Assembly (NCBI GenBank): GCA_005406025.1
Contig: BGZK01000092.1
Location: 186,001-250,000, forward strand
DNA: 64,000 nt
Reading direction: 5' to 3'
Source of the DNA: Eumeta japonica
Taxonomy: Eukaryota; Arthropoda; Insecta; Lepidoptera; Psychidae
Under the pieces are notes generated by a model. It was not told the origin of the DNA. It saw nothing but the letters and a program-made list of their open reading frames with translations, and searched no databases. The position numbers were made by a program, and so were the translations under genes. Positions 11,216-24,439 of the stretch are shown piece by piece (position 1 is the first letter of the stretch; every line of letters begins with the position of its first letter).

Positions 11216-11399
11216 ATCCGGTTTACCCTGCGCCTATAGATGTTTCACGTCAATATTTAATACTTAAGTCAATAATTCACGATATTAGGAAAAAAGTAAA
11301 AAGCAAAGGTAAAAAAACCTAGTTCTTGTATAAAATAATTACTACGTCTGAGAATTTGTGTGAACTTTTGCTACATCGAAGCAAACATTTACTACTTAG

Positions 11400-11610
11400 G
11401 TGCATTAAAGGGAGGACCTTTCGAGACTCGTAAACCGTCCCCGAACGTACGAGCCAGTGCACGCGCCGACGTACAGTCAGCTCTCTCTAATGTATACGCG
11501 GAGTGACATCAGGGGGCGCCGCGGCGCCGGCCCTCTGCAGAGCGCGCCCGGAGCCCGGCCGCAGCGCCAAGCGCGCTGCTGTGTTAGGCCGAGCGAAAGG
11601 CGATAGACTT
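11400..11610. other. GC-rich CpG islet with CTCF-like site
   Basis: CpG-dense block with long GC runs (GGGGGCGCCGCGGCGCCGGC at 11512). No convincing coding frame. It holds the CTCF-like motif listed separately. Confidence 0.4.
11505..11520 (+). promoter_or_regulatory. CTCF-like motif
   Basis: GACATCAGGGGGCGCC fits the well-known CTCF core (AGGGGGCGC with an upstream CA). CTCF is conserved in insects as an insulator protein. A motif in the opposite orientation is at 60363-60380. Confidence 0.35.
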
Positions 11611-11769
11611 AGACGTTTAAGCAGGCAAAAAGCTTGAGGCAAAATTAATAATTTTAAACAAACATGTGTTTTTGTAATAAAAATATTAAATATTTACCTC
11701 ATGTTTTTATAAGCCCTCGACACAAATTTAACTTTATCTGCTCAAGATTTATAGAAAATTTTAATTTGA

Positions 11770-11856
11770 CTAGAAATCGTATTTGAATCCGACCAGCGCC
11801 TGTACACCGTGACCGCCGGACGGATGACCTCGACTACGACTCGGACCACTTGGGCG
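11770..11856 (-). CDS. Candidate 3'-terminal coding exon, Gly/Ser/His-rich C-terminus
   Basis: On the minus strand CTATTTGTTTTATTCCCTAG is an excellent splice acceptor. Immediately after it, in phase 0, there are 28 codons ending in TAG at 11770-11772. The peptide begins RPSGPSRSRGHPSGGHG and ends VQALVGFKYDF. Third positions are mostly G or C and the flanks are AT-rich, which is the signature of a real coding exon here. The product is unknown. No AATAAA is visible within about 150 bp downstream. The antisense frame and a longer 93-codon minus frame through the acceptor are less coding-like. If real, it is a last exon of a minus-strand gene whose other exons lie at higher coordinates. Confidence 0.45.
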   Translation of the reverse strand, partial: RPSGPSRSRGHPSGGHGVQALVGFKYDF

Positions 11857-12029
11857 CTAGGGAATAAAACAAATAGTATGAGACAATTACATTTTTGGTA
11901 GAACAAAATTGAATCCATAGAAATTTTATGTCTAACGATCCTTAACATCTTTAAAGATTTTATACCTGCCCGTAATGCCAATCGATGACGTAACTGTTCT
12001 CTCGCGATTACGTAATACAGCATTCAACA

Positions 12030-12260
12030 TAATAAGGGTCGCTGCGAGCGGGCCGCAGGACGGGGCGCGAGGCGGGCCGACCTTTCTGGAGTGATATCGG
12101 CACTCCCCCGGGTGCGATTAATTTGAAGAACAAAGAGCGGCCGCCCGCGCCGGCGCGCGCCCTAACGAGCCGAGTTCTAGTTTTACAGCGCCTACCTGCG
12201 CACTCCCCGGCGCGCTAATGAGAACGCCTGCGCGACGACAACGACAATTACAAAGTTTCT
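12030..12260. other. GC-rich CpG islet
   Basis: Dense CpG block with NotI-like GCGGCCGC and GC-palindromic runs interleaved with ATTAATTTGAAGAACAAAG, which holds homeodomain- and Sox-type cores. Candidate regulatory element close upstream of the candidate exon at 11.8 kb on the minus strand. Confidence 0.4.
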
Positions 12261-15200
12261 GTTACTAGGTACCATCTGTTGATACTGGGAAGCGGGAAGT
12301 ACACGCGGAGGAGTGAGTTTCGTATCAGGCGTTGTGCCGTAATTTTTATTTCCTAGCTATAAAATAATTCGGTAGACCTTCACCTAGGTTGTCTATTCGA
12401 TGGAGCATCGACATGATAATAGGCGAACAGAAGCACTGCTAAGTAATGGCTGAAGCGATACAGAGGGGAGAGCTAAATGTATGTGGCTATGTTTAAATAA
12501 ACAACATCAATGACAGCGTAGCGACAGTCGGTAAACTTATTAAGCAATGTGGATATGCGTTTATGTTTCGCACATTTATGAAGACAGACTTACTCTCAGA
12601 GGCGTCAATTGTCATCTCGCAATGTTCTCTTCCTTATTTTTCAGGTCCGTGCGATAAGTCATATCGTTATAAACTTTGAACTACGTCTCATGTTAGTGCA
12701 GACTATCAGCACTTTCTTTCTGTTTCTTTAAGATATTACAGTGAAAAATATGACTTACGTTATCAGACTTTAGTTACAAATTTCAATATTATTAATGAAA
12801 CAGTATTTTCGGAAATTATTCGGGGAGAGTGAGCTTGGAAACATGAAAATTATTTAAAGGCCAGATCTATGTGTCCTTTGGCAAAAAAGTTTCTCTCAAA
12901 TCTACCGCCATCCGTCCCAAGATGTACCCAGTTTGTGCACGGTAACCACCCAGCCGAAATCTCTTAACGCATTGAATTTCGTCAAACCATTTTTGCATTT
13001 AAAATTTCCCTCAACATCATCTGCCCTGATACTCTTAACTATGCCTACGGCGACTAGACATAAATATGAACAAGTGTGAAAATTTTTTGAACTATTCAAA
13101 CAATTAATTGTTGAAACTTATGATGATTTCAAAAGACCTGTCGAAGAACACTCCACTCTATAAAGTGTCGAAAAAGATTTTTTCGATACACTTTTGTATG
13201 TATGTGACGATCGCAGTAATGGCTTTTTATTCAAAAATTCTAACATAAAACGCTCTTACGTCAAATACACAACAACTGATGCGTCATTAAGTGAAATCGA
13301 TTTATTAGTCTTTATGCCCCGATAGTGGAGCATACACACCTATACCTACATATGTACACACAGCGTTAAGCTTATTACTATATTAATTAGAAAATATACA
13401 GTATGATATATTTTTTTAACACACAATTACATTCTATCGTTATACTAATATCACAGAGATTTTGAATCGATAATTGCTAATGAATAGTAAACTGATGCAA
13501 TGGAATAACATTTTTTTAACAGCCAAATTCTATCTTCATTCTAATACCACAGGGATTTTAAGTCGATAGACTTTAATGGACACTATTCGATACTAAAGGT
13601 GCGCAATCGATAGAACTGTAAAGACCGATAGTGGCTTTGTGTCCTCAGTCACACTTTTATATACGCTGCTATAGAGGTTGTTTGCTATTGGCACATAGAT
13701 GTAATCTCTGAAGATACCAAAACAATTTTAAAAATTCTGCTTTTAAAAGACCAGTTCAAAACTTCGCATTTTGCACTAGTTGGAGAAATTTAAAAATTAA
13801 TTTGGACTATATTTAATTTCAATTTTCTTCATGTCAATTTTTTTACAATCCATTCAGAAATTTTAGCATTCAGTGATAACAAACACACGTTTTCATATTT
13901 GGGTAAGGCAGTAATAAAGGGATGATATATCTTTACTAAGTGTCAGACAATTTTCGCTTGGTCAGGCGCTTTAGGTTTTTAATATTAAAGGAAAACCATA
14001 CATAAAATAATATTTATTTTATTATTTTAATTAGACAGATATCTGCAAAACGATTTATTTATATTTTATTTTATAATTTTAGTGTGAGACCATAACATTT
14101 GTAGAACAAATATAAGAGTCCCAATATTTTTTTCTTGCTGTTTATTTGAATTTCTAGGTTTTGTAACGTGACACTACTTGTAAATAGTGTTTTTTCCCAA
14201 TGTTCACTTGAGAAAATGTATACATAATTTAGAATAAAACCAACAGTTACTATATATTGTTTATTTTGTCATATAATATCATATCCTTGAATTTAATGCC
14301 TTTAAGTTACTTATTTTATGTTACCAAAATTTCTGCCACAGTTTAGCAATTTAGCATAACAATTCATATCTGATAAATGGCTACACAACTGTCTACTTGT
14401 CTATGCAACTTCTGACATTTGTCAGCCATTTTTGTGTTTGAGAGTCATACTTGTTGAGAGGTTCCGAGTGTTTATTGCCGCAAAATAAATATATTTCTAC
14501 TCATTCATAGATATTTTTTTATTGTTTCCTGTTTAAAACCTTTTAATTCTTGAGTGTTATGCTTAATATAAGGCTAGAACTTGTGTACGTGTTAATATTT
14601 TCATTGTGTTGCCGTAAAATTAAAAATCCTATGTGACCATTTATACATATTTTTAAGTTACATAACAAAAAAGTTGTATAAAACCCAATTCATACTGCAA
14701 CTGAGCTACGACTAACTTATAAGTAAAAAAGTTAAAATTGCCGTTTTTACATGAATATGTTTCAATTTTATCGACTGCTACTACTAATAAACGAATATAT
14801 CAATGGTCCTTAAAGGATCATCAATGTATTTGACTATATTTTCACCTGTTCAGCCAAATTCAAGATTATAGATTTAAACATGCCACATGGTCATTCTGAA
14901 GCAGGGCACGGGAGTGCCGAGGTCGATGGTAGTGGCAGCGCAGTCAAACGTACTTCTGGATACTACAGTGGCACTTGGAGACGATATTCCCAATGCCAAA
15001 ACTACTTTTGAAACGCCTTCTAAGAAGAATATACTGGTGAAGTGTTTTGTATTCTCTAAGAAAATATAAAACTACTTCGAGCAGAAATAGTTAAAATTTA
15101 CTTCCATTACCCGATAAATTAAAAACGTATCAGGTAATTCTAAATACAAAATCTTTAGTAAATTATCGAGAATTAATCCGTTTTTGCAAACATGAGTGGC

Positions 15201-16000
15201 AAATGTATTTATGTGTAATTCCACAAAAGCACACAAATTGGAAAGTAATAAAGTGAAAAATTGTAAAATAGCAAAAAACAGGAAACGATGTAGAAACGTT
15301 GAGAAGAGAAATGAAGTTGGGAAGATAAGAGAGAAAATAATTAGTTCATCATCTAATACTATTGACACTGGAATTTTAGAGATCGAATAGAAAAATGATA
15401 GTCAGTAATGCTATACATTTCTTTAAAATGAACTTCTCTGAACTTTGTATTATTAATATTAAATTTTAATAATTTCGTAAACAAATGTTTTTACCTCGAA
15501 GCAAGTAGATAGTTTTTGTTTGTCCAATTACTTTATATTTTTTCTGAGACAATTTCTTTCACAACTTTTCAATCTAAGCTTACATTATTTTCTATTCAGA
15601 TTTTGAAAATTAAATTTAAATATACAGTATCTATTCTTAAAATGTGTGAAAGTAGACGATTTGTAGAAAAAAAAGAATTCCTTTAATATTTTATTTCAAA
15701 CCCAATTCCATGTAGACACATCTTTAGAAAATGTTTATGTTACCTTCAAGTTACTCACTAACAATACTTTAAAATTACTTTTATGTTACGTAAAGGCAAT
15801 TTTGCGGTCCTACCCATTTATACTTACATCTTTATAATATTTTTGCGGTGTGACAGATAATACTTTTACCTTTCGGGGCCTTAGACAAACATACTTACAC
15901 GCATACCTAACTATATAGCTACAGAAAAAACTGTAATTGCACCTACGTGAGTGAACAACGCAGTCGCAAATGCAACTAATTATGCGAATAATTAATCGGG
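12261..16000. other. Long AT-rich tract; one weak ORF at 14887-15069
   Basis: No supported gene over 3.7 kb. A 60-codon plus frame from ATG 14887 (VALGDDIPNAKTTFETPSKK in its second half) has a fairly balanced composition, but an overlapping frame from ATG 14880 is also open and I recognise neither. A minus frame at 12902-13099 (FGWVVTVHKLGTSWDGWR) has a protein-like look and may be a fragment of a mobile-element ORF I cannot name. Confidence 0.35.
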
Positions 16001-16500
16001 CTCAAGAGCGGATCTCGATCGAAAACGGAAGACGGCGGGCCGGGTCGGGCGGCGACTCGTTTCTATTTCTACGAACGCTAACGCTCCGACGCGTCCGATG
16101 TTTGCCTACCGAAATTAAATTTCGATGGTCTAGAGTTGGAGAATGACAGGTATATGCGATCGATATCGACTTATGAAAAGTCACGTGATCTATAAGAGCG
16201 AACATTTTAATTTCGCGAGGCAAATATCAGTCACGTTAAAGCGTCACGTTCGTATAAATAGACGAGTCGTCGCTCGTCTCGGCCCACAGATCGGATTCGA
16301 CAAACGACATTGACCCAGGCTAGAAAATGGACCGACGTCGAGGTCGAGGGCGAGATCGAAGTCGAATCGAAAAACGGGATCGAGGTTGAAATCGAGATCG
16401 AAACGGACCGCAACAGACGCCGAGCCGGGACCGACTAAAGAGGGGGCGGTGAGGGTCACCATCGAAGGAGATCGCGCGATGTAAAAGATGAGGGAATTCA
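16000..16500. other. GC islet, TATA site and degenerate GATCGA array
   Basis: 16010-16110 is CpG-rich. TATAAATA at 16253-16260, flanked by GTCACGTTCG and GACGAGTCG, is a good core-promoter candidate on the plus strand. 16325-16410 is a degenerate array of GTCGAGG/GATCGAA units; its antisense gives alternating SxS/DFDLD-type frames that I reject as coding. Confidence 0.4.
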
Positions 16501-17630
16501 TTAAAAGTCCGACACGGAGCCGGGCGTAAAAGCTAGTCCTTCATAAAATTACCGCATTTTTCACGCAATTGACCTCACCGACCTTAACAAATAAAATTAA
16601 TTAAATAGAGAAAAGTTGATAGTTTTCTATAAAGAACTTTTCGTCTTTATCTTGCTAATCGTGTTTTACGGTATTAGTATAATTTAAGTATGTAATCAAG
16701 GAATCAAGGGTGTACCCTTCAGCTCTCGCCCCTCACCGTGCATACGCGTAAATGTCTCCCTTACACTACAGCCTACATCTAATGTATCGTGTACACATCT
16801 AATGTCTCCGTGTAGTGCGTTCCTAACGAAGAGCACAGCAGCGCGAGGTCCGGCTTAAATTACTAATTTGCCCCCTTGCCCTGAATACTGTTTTTAACTG
16901 ACAAAATAATTATTGGTTAAATAACAAAATTGCAAAAAATGTAGTCAACTAACTATAGAATAAAAATTTAATCTATACAAAATTGTACACTCACATCGAT
17001 TATATGAAATCGCTAGTCGAAGTAGATAAACTTGATCATAACTATAAATCATTTATATGATCAGTCAAAGAGCAATAAATTAATTGAAAATATAATACTT
17101 CGACTACGCAGTCATTAAATTACGTTAGAGTAGATCATAAAATCAGCTTGCAAACCGGTATTTCTCTCCACAGACGTAAACTTAGATCGTGTACAACCAT
17201 AAACCAGGTTAATTAACACGATCCCGTTTGGTGCGCTCGCGCAGCCTGCTGCAGCGCGCGAGACAAAAACTCACTGCACCGCTTTCAGGGAACTAGCGGA
17301 ATCGCCCATAACGATACACTTTCCGAGAAGACGGCGGCCGCATCCCACCGGCTCAACGAGGGCATCTCAGCGCAGTTATGAATCTGAGAACGACATGAAC
17401 GGCGCTGTGCCTACGATAAAGATTGATGAATGTGTAGGTATCTAAGTGCTAGCGAACTAGCTGTGTGTTTATAGTGTTGCTGTGAGTTTGACTAGTCTGT
17501 GTTTATACTTTTGATAACTTCTAAACGACTTCAATCATTTGAATTTTTCGTTTTTCTCACTAAAAATCATGTATATTATAATATAATTAAAACAAATGAG
17601 TCAGCTAGAAGAGCTCGAAAAGCCGTATAC
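16501..17630. other. Intergenic; GC islet at 17220-17420
   Basis: AT-rich except 17220-17420, where CpG-dense sequence (GCGCTCGCGCAGCCTGCTGC) occurs. No gene seen. Confidence 0.35.
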
Positions 17631-17639
17631 TTATACATC

Positions 17640-18640
17640 AGCAGGAAGTTTTGGGATTGCTCGATCTGGTCAACCGTTACCCAGTTTTTAACTTCCCGTT
17701 GAGAAAATTAAAAATTTTATAAAATCGAGAAAATCTTGGTTTTACCCCGGTTTTCGAAAATCGAGTTTTCATCAGATCCTGACGTTTTGAGGTCTTAGGA
17801 AGCTATTTTGACGGTACCCGCGAGATAGTCACTATGACTGTATGTAAGTACTGTGTGTAAGTATGTAAACTCTTATAACTTTCGAACGGCTTGACTGATT
17901 GGAACCAAACTATGGCATTCCAAAGAGTTCCATCAAACTTAGATTTCCTGAAAATTTGAACCGATTCGGACCAATAAATCCCAAGAAATCTCAAAAAAAA
18001 TACGAAATTTTTTTTGAAATACAGTTTTTTTGGAATAACATTTAAACGACTTGACCGATCTATTGGAGAAACTAATCAACTCTTAACTACAAAAAACCAC
18101 GTCGGTCGCCATTTGGCCGGACAAAATTGGTTGATTCATTTGCAAGACATCGAGAACGAAAAAAATCGAAAAAATTGTTTTTTTCCAAAAAAACGCCCTA
18201 ATTTTCTTTCTGCTCAATTTTGTTTATAAATTATTTATAAGACTTGCAAAACTGCATCGGTTGACCTATTCAAAAGTTATAGCAGAATTGAAATTAAAAA
18301 AAAAATACAGTTTTATCAATTCGTTGAAGAAACATCATTATCGAATCATTTTAAAAGCATATTTTAAACATTTACTTACAAATCACTCACTAATTTTTGA
18401 AGATTGAGTTTGAAAGTAGCAAAAATTTTCTGGGATGGCCTATTAGGTCAACAGTATTGTCGAATAAATGAACTCGAAAAGCTTAAAGATAAGTCTTGGA
18501 GCTTTGAGACAACTTTCTGAGCTTAAGGAATTTTGAACTTAAGGTCTTTTTGAACTTAAGGAGTTCAAAAACACATCAATTAATATCATAGCGGGAAGAT
18601 TTAGGGATGGCCTGCAGGGTCAGCCGATTTTTTTTTCGTC
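17640..18640 (+). repeat. Interspersed repeat family A, copy 1
   Basis: About 1 kb with oligo-A-rich sequence, recurring AACTTTCGAACGGCTTGACT-type blocks, ATCGAG-containing ends, a GTAAGT microsatellite-like middle, a (GAACTTAAGG)n section near 18535 and a terminal GGGATGGCCTGCAGGGTCAG. A second copy lies on the opposite strand at 38625-39880. No coding potential. Class unknown. Confidence 0.7.
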
Positions 18641-19770
18641 TTCAATTGTAGCCTTCAATATTCGAGTCTTTATTCTTTAAAAGTCTCACATAAATCATAA
18701 AAACGACCAAAATCATCATATTGCTTTAAAATTAATAGTAGTAATTGTGACAGCATGGCGTTATGGCGGTCGAGCTGCACACGTAAAGATGGGCAGACGG
18801 ATAGTTAAGCGCACCGACTTTTTATATGCCATCTATCTGGAACATTTCTTTTATAAAGAGTACGTTAAGCAGTTAATTCTGACTGGCGTCATTTCAATAG
18901 TTAAGAATAATTATACCTTCGAAGTATTATAGCTATATACATGTTGGAACCCCCAACCGACACCAGAATAACGTAAAGAGCTTAGAGTTAAGCCCTTCAG
19001 TCTGAAATAAAATAATTTTGGGAGGATATGCACCACCAATTGGGCGATTTAAACCTGATACAGGATACTTAGGACGGTTTGAGAATATCTAGCGGCAAGG
19101 TAAAAGTAAAGAACATTACAAACAAACGATTTCAATACAGATACATCAAGAATATAAAAAAGAAGACGACCGGTTGACAAATGGCCCTTCATTTCTGATT
19201 TATGTGTGAAACATGCGTGAAAGAAAATATTTACGTCGTTTTATAAAAGATGTGTATTAATTTTCTACAGTTGTACAATTTATTCAATATGCTTTTCTTC
19301 TCTGAGGTACCGCAGATATTCATCATAAACATATGCTTACGCGAATTGGTACCTACCCCTTGCCTCAGCCTCCCGAATTCAATCTCGCAGCACCATTTTG
19401 GCAGCAAAATTTATCGCTTTAATGCACGTTCACGTTACATAAACTCAAAAACAGAAAAAGCGAACTGCTTAATAATTATGATTATTGTGATTCTCTAACA
19501 CTTATTAAAATTGTTAAATATAATATTCCATTATTAATTAAATATATTTTAATTATCCTTTGTATTTTAAAGTATTTTATAGGTTACATAAAACAGAAAT
19601 TATCATAAAAATCTTCGTAAATATCGTTCTGAATAAGTAAAAATGAAAAGAAATATACTTATAGTTTAATTTTATTTAATTAACTGCAGTCTAAAATATA
19701 TTCTGAATTCCTGTAGAAATAAGAAAAACTATAAATTTTTATATTAACTTTTATAGGAAAAAAATAACCA
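18641..19770. other. AT-rich, no gene seen
   Basis: Nothing supportable. An 82-codon plus frame at 19250-19498 has no recognisable features. Confidence 0.4.
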
Positions 19771-19774
19771 ACTG

Positions 19775-20236
19775 CGAGTTAGATTCCCAAACGAAGGGTT
19801 CTGTACCACTGTACAAAATTTAATGGTACATATTTTATAAAAATATTTAAGTAAAATAAAAAGGTCTAAAAAACACGTTTCTTGCATTGGGAATACCCTT
19901 TAATTTTTAACTTTATTTCATTTTTATCACTATTGATAACTCGGCCATAATAATATATACTTCGTGAAAATTTCAAGTGTCTCCTTATTACTATTTAACC
20001 GTTTGAGCAAAAAACGTTGATAAAAGACGGTTTTTGTATGGAGATTCCCTTTACTTTTCAACTTTATTTAGATTTTTATCATTTTTGTTATAGCAGCCAT
20101 ACAATACATACTTTACGAAAATTTAGATACTCTACCTATTACGGTCCAAAATATAGAGTCCTGTAACAGATGGATGGACAACGGGGGCTTAGTAATAGGG
20201 TTCCGTTTACATCCTTTGTGTACGAAACCCTAAAAA
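19775..20236 (+). repeat. Interspersed repeat family B with internal 150-bp duplication
   Basis: Starts CGAAGGGTTCTGTACC and ends TTCCGTTTACATCC...GTACGAAACCCTAAAA. The two ends are weak inverted repeats (AGGGTTCTGTAC against AGGGTTTCGTAC). Two internal blocks, CCCTTTAATTTTTAACTTTA at 19897 and its diverged copy at 20047, are 150 bp apart. I remember such GGGTTCCGTA...TACGGAACCCTAAAA elements as abundant in Lepidoptera. Fragments of a related family lie at 53.5 and 54.0 kb. MITE-like, non-coding. Confidence 0.6.
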
Positions 20237-20621
20237 TTAGTCAGTCTAGACTTTAATCCGAATCCAAATATAAATAACGTCGTATTTTCTAAAAATCTTC
20301 TCAGCTTTGAACTCAAGGAAAGGCAAATTATATTATTAAGTAAATTGGAACACCAAAAGACTATTTCTCGTATACTAGATGACTTTAAGTGACACATGAT
20401 ATTTACATAATTTTTCCTAATCTTAGTTGAAATCAAGCACGTTCAATCGTTTTTTATTGTTGTTCTAGTCATTATAATCTACGTGTCTTTGTACACGAAT
20501 TTTGAAACAAAGATTGCACGTGAATAACGTACCATTGATTGCTTCGGCCGGTTAACCTACGACTTGTAGAAGGCAGCGACTCGATACGAAAGGCCGAATA
20601 CACGACGATGATGTTCTTTAG

Positions 20622-20762
20622 CGAAGATCCATGTCTGAGGTCGAATCGGAATATTCTGCGCGGTCTCATGCCAGCGACAGTCGCTCGTCGCCGCGCACAT
20701 CGCCGCGCTCGCCGCCGTGCGCGGGGCCGAGCGCCACGGAGCCCCGGCCGCGGCGCCACATT
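20622..20762 (+). CDS. Candidate coding exon, Ser/Arg/Pro-rich
   Basis: GATGATGTTCTTTAG is a plausible acceptor, followed in phase 0 by RRSMSEVESEYSARS, then an SRSSPRTSPRSPP segment and a Pro/Arg-rich end near 20762. ATG 20631 is also the first Met after an in-frame TAG, so it could start a protein. Third positions are almost all G or C until the frame enters AT-rich DNA, where coding character stops; no clean GT donor is visible at that edge. Such low-complexity basic/Ser-Pro segments occur in nuclear and cytoskeletal regulatory proteins, but no domain is present. The alternative is a CpG islet that happens to be open, and the minus strand is also partly open. Confidence 0.38.
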
Positions 20763-23700
20763 GTCGTATTTACATGTTTATGCACATACCCACCGTCACG
20801 TCCTTGCCCGCATTATGATAATATTTTTTCAGCTGGAATGCGAAAATTAATTTTTTTGGCCCTTTACTCGCATCACGGGTGGAATTTTTGTATTACACTT
20901 GTAAGCTGACGTGATAATTTATAAATTGCGCCGTTTGCGCCGTCATTTATGCTTGCAACAGTTGTAAATATACAAAAATCCAGAAAAAGAATACTTGGTT
21001 GTGTAAAAATATGGTGTTTCTTGTTACAATATATGATCAGATGAATATGGAGTACGCACCTTCGTTTCTTAGCAAATCATAATAACTTTACTAATATAAA
21101 TGTGAAATTTCTAAACAGCAATAAGCTTTAGGTGTTCTATATAAATTTAGTAATTAAAAATTATTAACAAGAGTTATAGAAGGAATCATTCCTGTTTTCG
21201 TAGCCCATGTTTTCTTTTTATTTGTATGTTGAACATAGACAATGTCGATCAATTTTGACTTAAATCAATATTAAACTTTTTTAAAAAACTTGAACACCAA
21301 GAAAATCATCGATAATATGTAAAAGCACGTACACAAGACAAAACGTTTTTCGATAACCATGAAAGATGAACTTTTAAAACAGATTTAAATAAAAGTATTA
21401 GTTTTCATGACTCTTGTTTTAACTATAAAAAACTGGTAAGTTGTATCGGCAGCTAAATGCCCAAATGTATTAAAAACTAAACTCAATTTCGAGGCTTGTC
21501 TTTTTATACAGATTAATTTTTCTAGGCCATTGCATCCACATGCAAGACGAGAACCATCCAGAGTTCAAGAGAAAAAAAAATACATTGTTATTGAACGTTT
21601 GGTATTTACACTCTTATTTTCAAGTCGATCTTTTTAATTACCACCTATCAGAAAATACAACATGGAAAAGCACTAGAGAAAGTTCATATAAGCATATTTT
21701 TTCCATATGAACTTTGAACATATAACGGGCGCAAGCGTAAGAATTTTTTTATGAAAACAAATACCGTCGTACATACGAGGATTACTAACCTTCGACAGAC
21801 TGTGTCTAGGAATCGCAACAATACTTACGTTTTTCTCTTACTGTACAGCGAAAGCATTGGTCTATAAAAAACCCTATGGGTGGCAGGCACCCGCTCTAGT
21901 GATAGCATTTACGTATTTACGTACAAATATAATATTTACTTCGTTTTGACAACAGACAGTCAAAATGTTGCTTTATAAGCCCTGGTGGTGTCTTTAGATT
22001 TTTCGTTGCACATAATTCAAATCATACTGTATTATTAAACACATATCGTTATGTTATCGCTGCCTTTACCAAAAAAATACGGTATGACATTTTAGAATAA
22101 ATCAATCTCGCCGATACCGCGTTACGTAAGCGTGTTATTAGCCCGATCGCAAAACTGCAAAGTTCAATTTATCGACCATCAACGTATCTTGAGGATACCG
22201 CTGTAAATTCTTCTCAATAATAACGCTTAAAAACACAATTTCATGAAGTAAATTTAGTACGCAATCTCCAATTCTTAAATTAATGTGAACTGAAATTGTC
22301 AGGTTCAGGACAATTTAAGAAAAAAATATATTAAAATACAAACAAAACCTACTACTATTAAATTCAATGGGCAAATATTATTATTTTTTTACTATTTAGT
22401 TGTTTTATTTGTGTCTTAGGTTTTTAAATTTTTAATATAAGTTTTATGTCCTGATTCTTCAACCTTATTGATTACTAGAAAACCCATTATAATCGATAAA
22501 TGTTCATAAGTTGTGAGTGACCGTTGTATAAAAATTAAGGTCGTTTAGAAAACTTGTCGACTTTTGCTATTTGTGAATTCAACCAAAGAAATCTTTTCAA
22601 TAATCCTCGTGACAAATCTTGCTTTAAGCGGATTTACCAAAACTAAGAAAAATATTTTCATTGTATTAATTTTGTACTAAATGTTGTACTTTATTACTTA
22701 AATATATATGTAAAACACTACTAGTTCGACTATCAGCAATAAAAATGCTTTACACACAATCATCGTATTGTACCATTGATTCGTTTTTGTAGCCTGTAGC
22801 ACACTACACCATCATTCCATAGTGTATTCAGTATCCTACGGTATCACACTAAATCATAACCAGTAATCGCTTGACTCCTTTTGGCCAGCCGTCGCGCGTC
22901 CGTAGCCCGTACTCCCGCCGCATCGCACCGAGCCTAATTATATTGAGCATCGTCGTGTATCAAATCGAGTTTAACACTTTCACTAAATCCACTTCACTCG
23001 CTCGTTTTTTCATTTACCTTGCAACTTCATACACAAATTCGTCACAAATGGCATACGTTGTATTCAAAATTTTATATCGACTGAAGGTGGGACATCAACT
23101 TAGAACCTCTCATCGATTTGTCCTCACTTCTCGTTCTTATTCCGTCATCAGACTTTGATCACTATCTGTCTGTAATCCATTTCATTGACTGCATTTCGAT
23201 GAACTAAAACACAATACCTCTGCTGCAAGATGAGTAGGGTAATGTGTGTCTTGCAAATTCCAGGTGATACTGAAACATCAGTTCAAGCTTCTTATGTTCT
23301 TCTTTTATTATTATAATTAAAATTAAAAATAAAAATTTTATTTCTATAAATAATAAGCTACAAGCACAACCAAAAAAAAAATTGCTTAAATATAAGCACA
23401 ACAAGAAAAGCTATAGAAACCGATAGAAATGTGGTGGCCACATTGTCTTAATAGAATACAATAAATATTTATGAATGGATATAAAACGAATCTGAAATGG
23501 AAAACGCATATTGGTAACATACAAGAAAAAATTAGAAAATCAATTTATATATTCCGAATATTATATAATCTTGCAAAATACATGATATCGATGTATTTAT
23601 AAGGCTCTCTTTGAATACATAATAAACGATTGTATTAATTCATAGGGCGAAACTTTGAAAACACAATTTCTTGTTATAGAGAATGAGCGAGATACCCACC

Positions 23701-24156
23701 AAATGTGATGTTAAAACTAGATTTTGAGCACCCTACAACAGATGTGTAAAAAAGGGCAAATGTACTTACAGTTCGGAAGTTCTATATAGAATCGTTACCG
23801 AAGGTATCGTAATACAGTTGTCCCTTACTTATAGGACAATAAGAAAAGAGTCTACGAGTATCCTATCTCTATATCCCCAATATCCCTATTCCAATAGCAA
23901 AAAGTGGCTTTGCTAGATGGGATAGGTTTTTCATGAGACATATTTTTATAGAAACTTAAACGGTACACTATATATTAAAAAGAATAAATGTGAAATTTAA
24001 AATTAATATTAAAATTACTGAATCAACGCGAGTGCAATGATGTTGATAAAATGTAATTAGTAAATTTTCATCAGCGAACGTAACTCTTGTGAGAGTTACT
24101 ATCAACCGTTTATTTTTCTCCTTATACAAATGTATACTTTATACAGCCTATCTATG

Positions 24157-24160
<4 letters not shown>
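20763..24160. other. Long AT-rich tract; hairpin at 21679-21715
   Basis: No gene seen. 21679-21689 AAAGTTCATAT pairs with ATATGAACTTT at 21705-21715 (11-bp stem, 15-nt T-rich loop). A small CpG patch lies at 22870-22940 inside a 95-codon frame I do not recognise. Confidence 0.4.

Positions 24161-24209
<49 letters not shown>
24161..24209. repeat. (TA)n microsatellite
   Basis: Uninterrupted TA dinucleotides for about 49 bp. The 65-codon frame across it (poly Tyr-Ile) is an artefact. Confidence 0.95.
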
Positions 24210-24214
<5 letters not shown>

Positions 24215-24439
24215 CACATCTCCCCGCAGCCATATATCGGAAGTGCGCCGACCGTAGCACTACTGATCAATTTTTTTCGTATCTAAGGCGTTGTTTATTC
24301 AAAAATTAATCAAACCCAATTCGTACAAACAAGTGTACCTACTTATTCCTTAACATGAAGGTATTATATTTTCCTATATCAAGTTTTGCACTTCTTTGCA
24401 CCGCCTTGATGGTTTAATTTTGAAACAACTTTAAGTAAC

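Noticed and set aside
16244..16501. Minus frames with Asp-Phe or Ser-Thr alternation
   Set aside because: By-products of a degenerate GATCGA-type repeat.
24089..24286. 65-codon plus-strand ORF
   Set aside because: It is mostly a translation of the (TA)n microsatellite.
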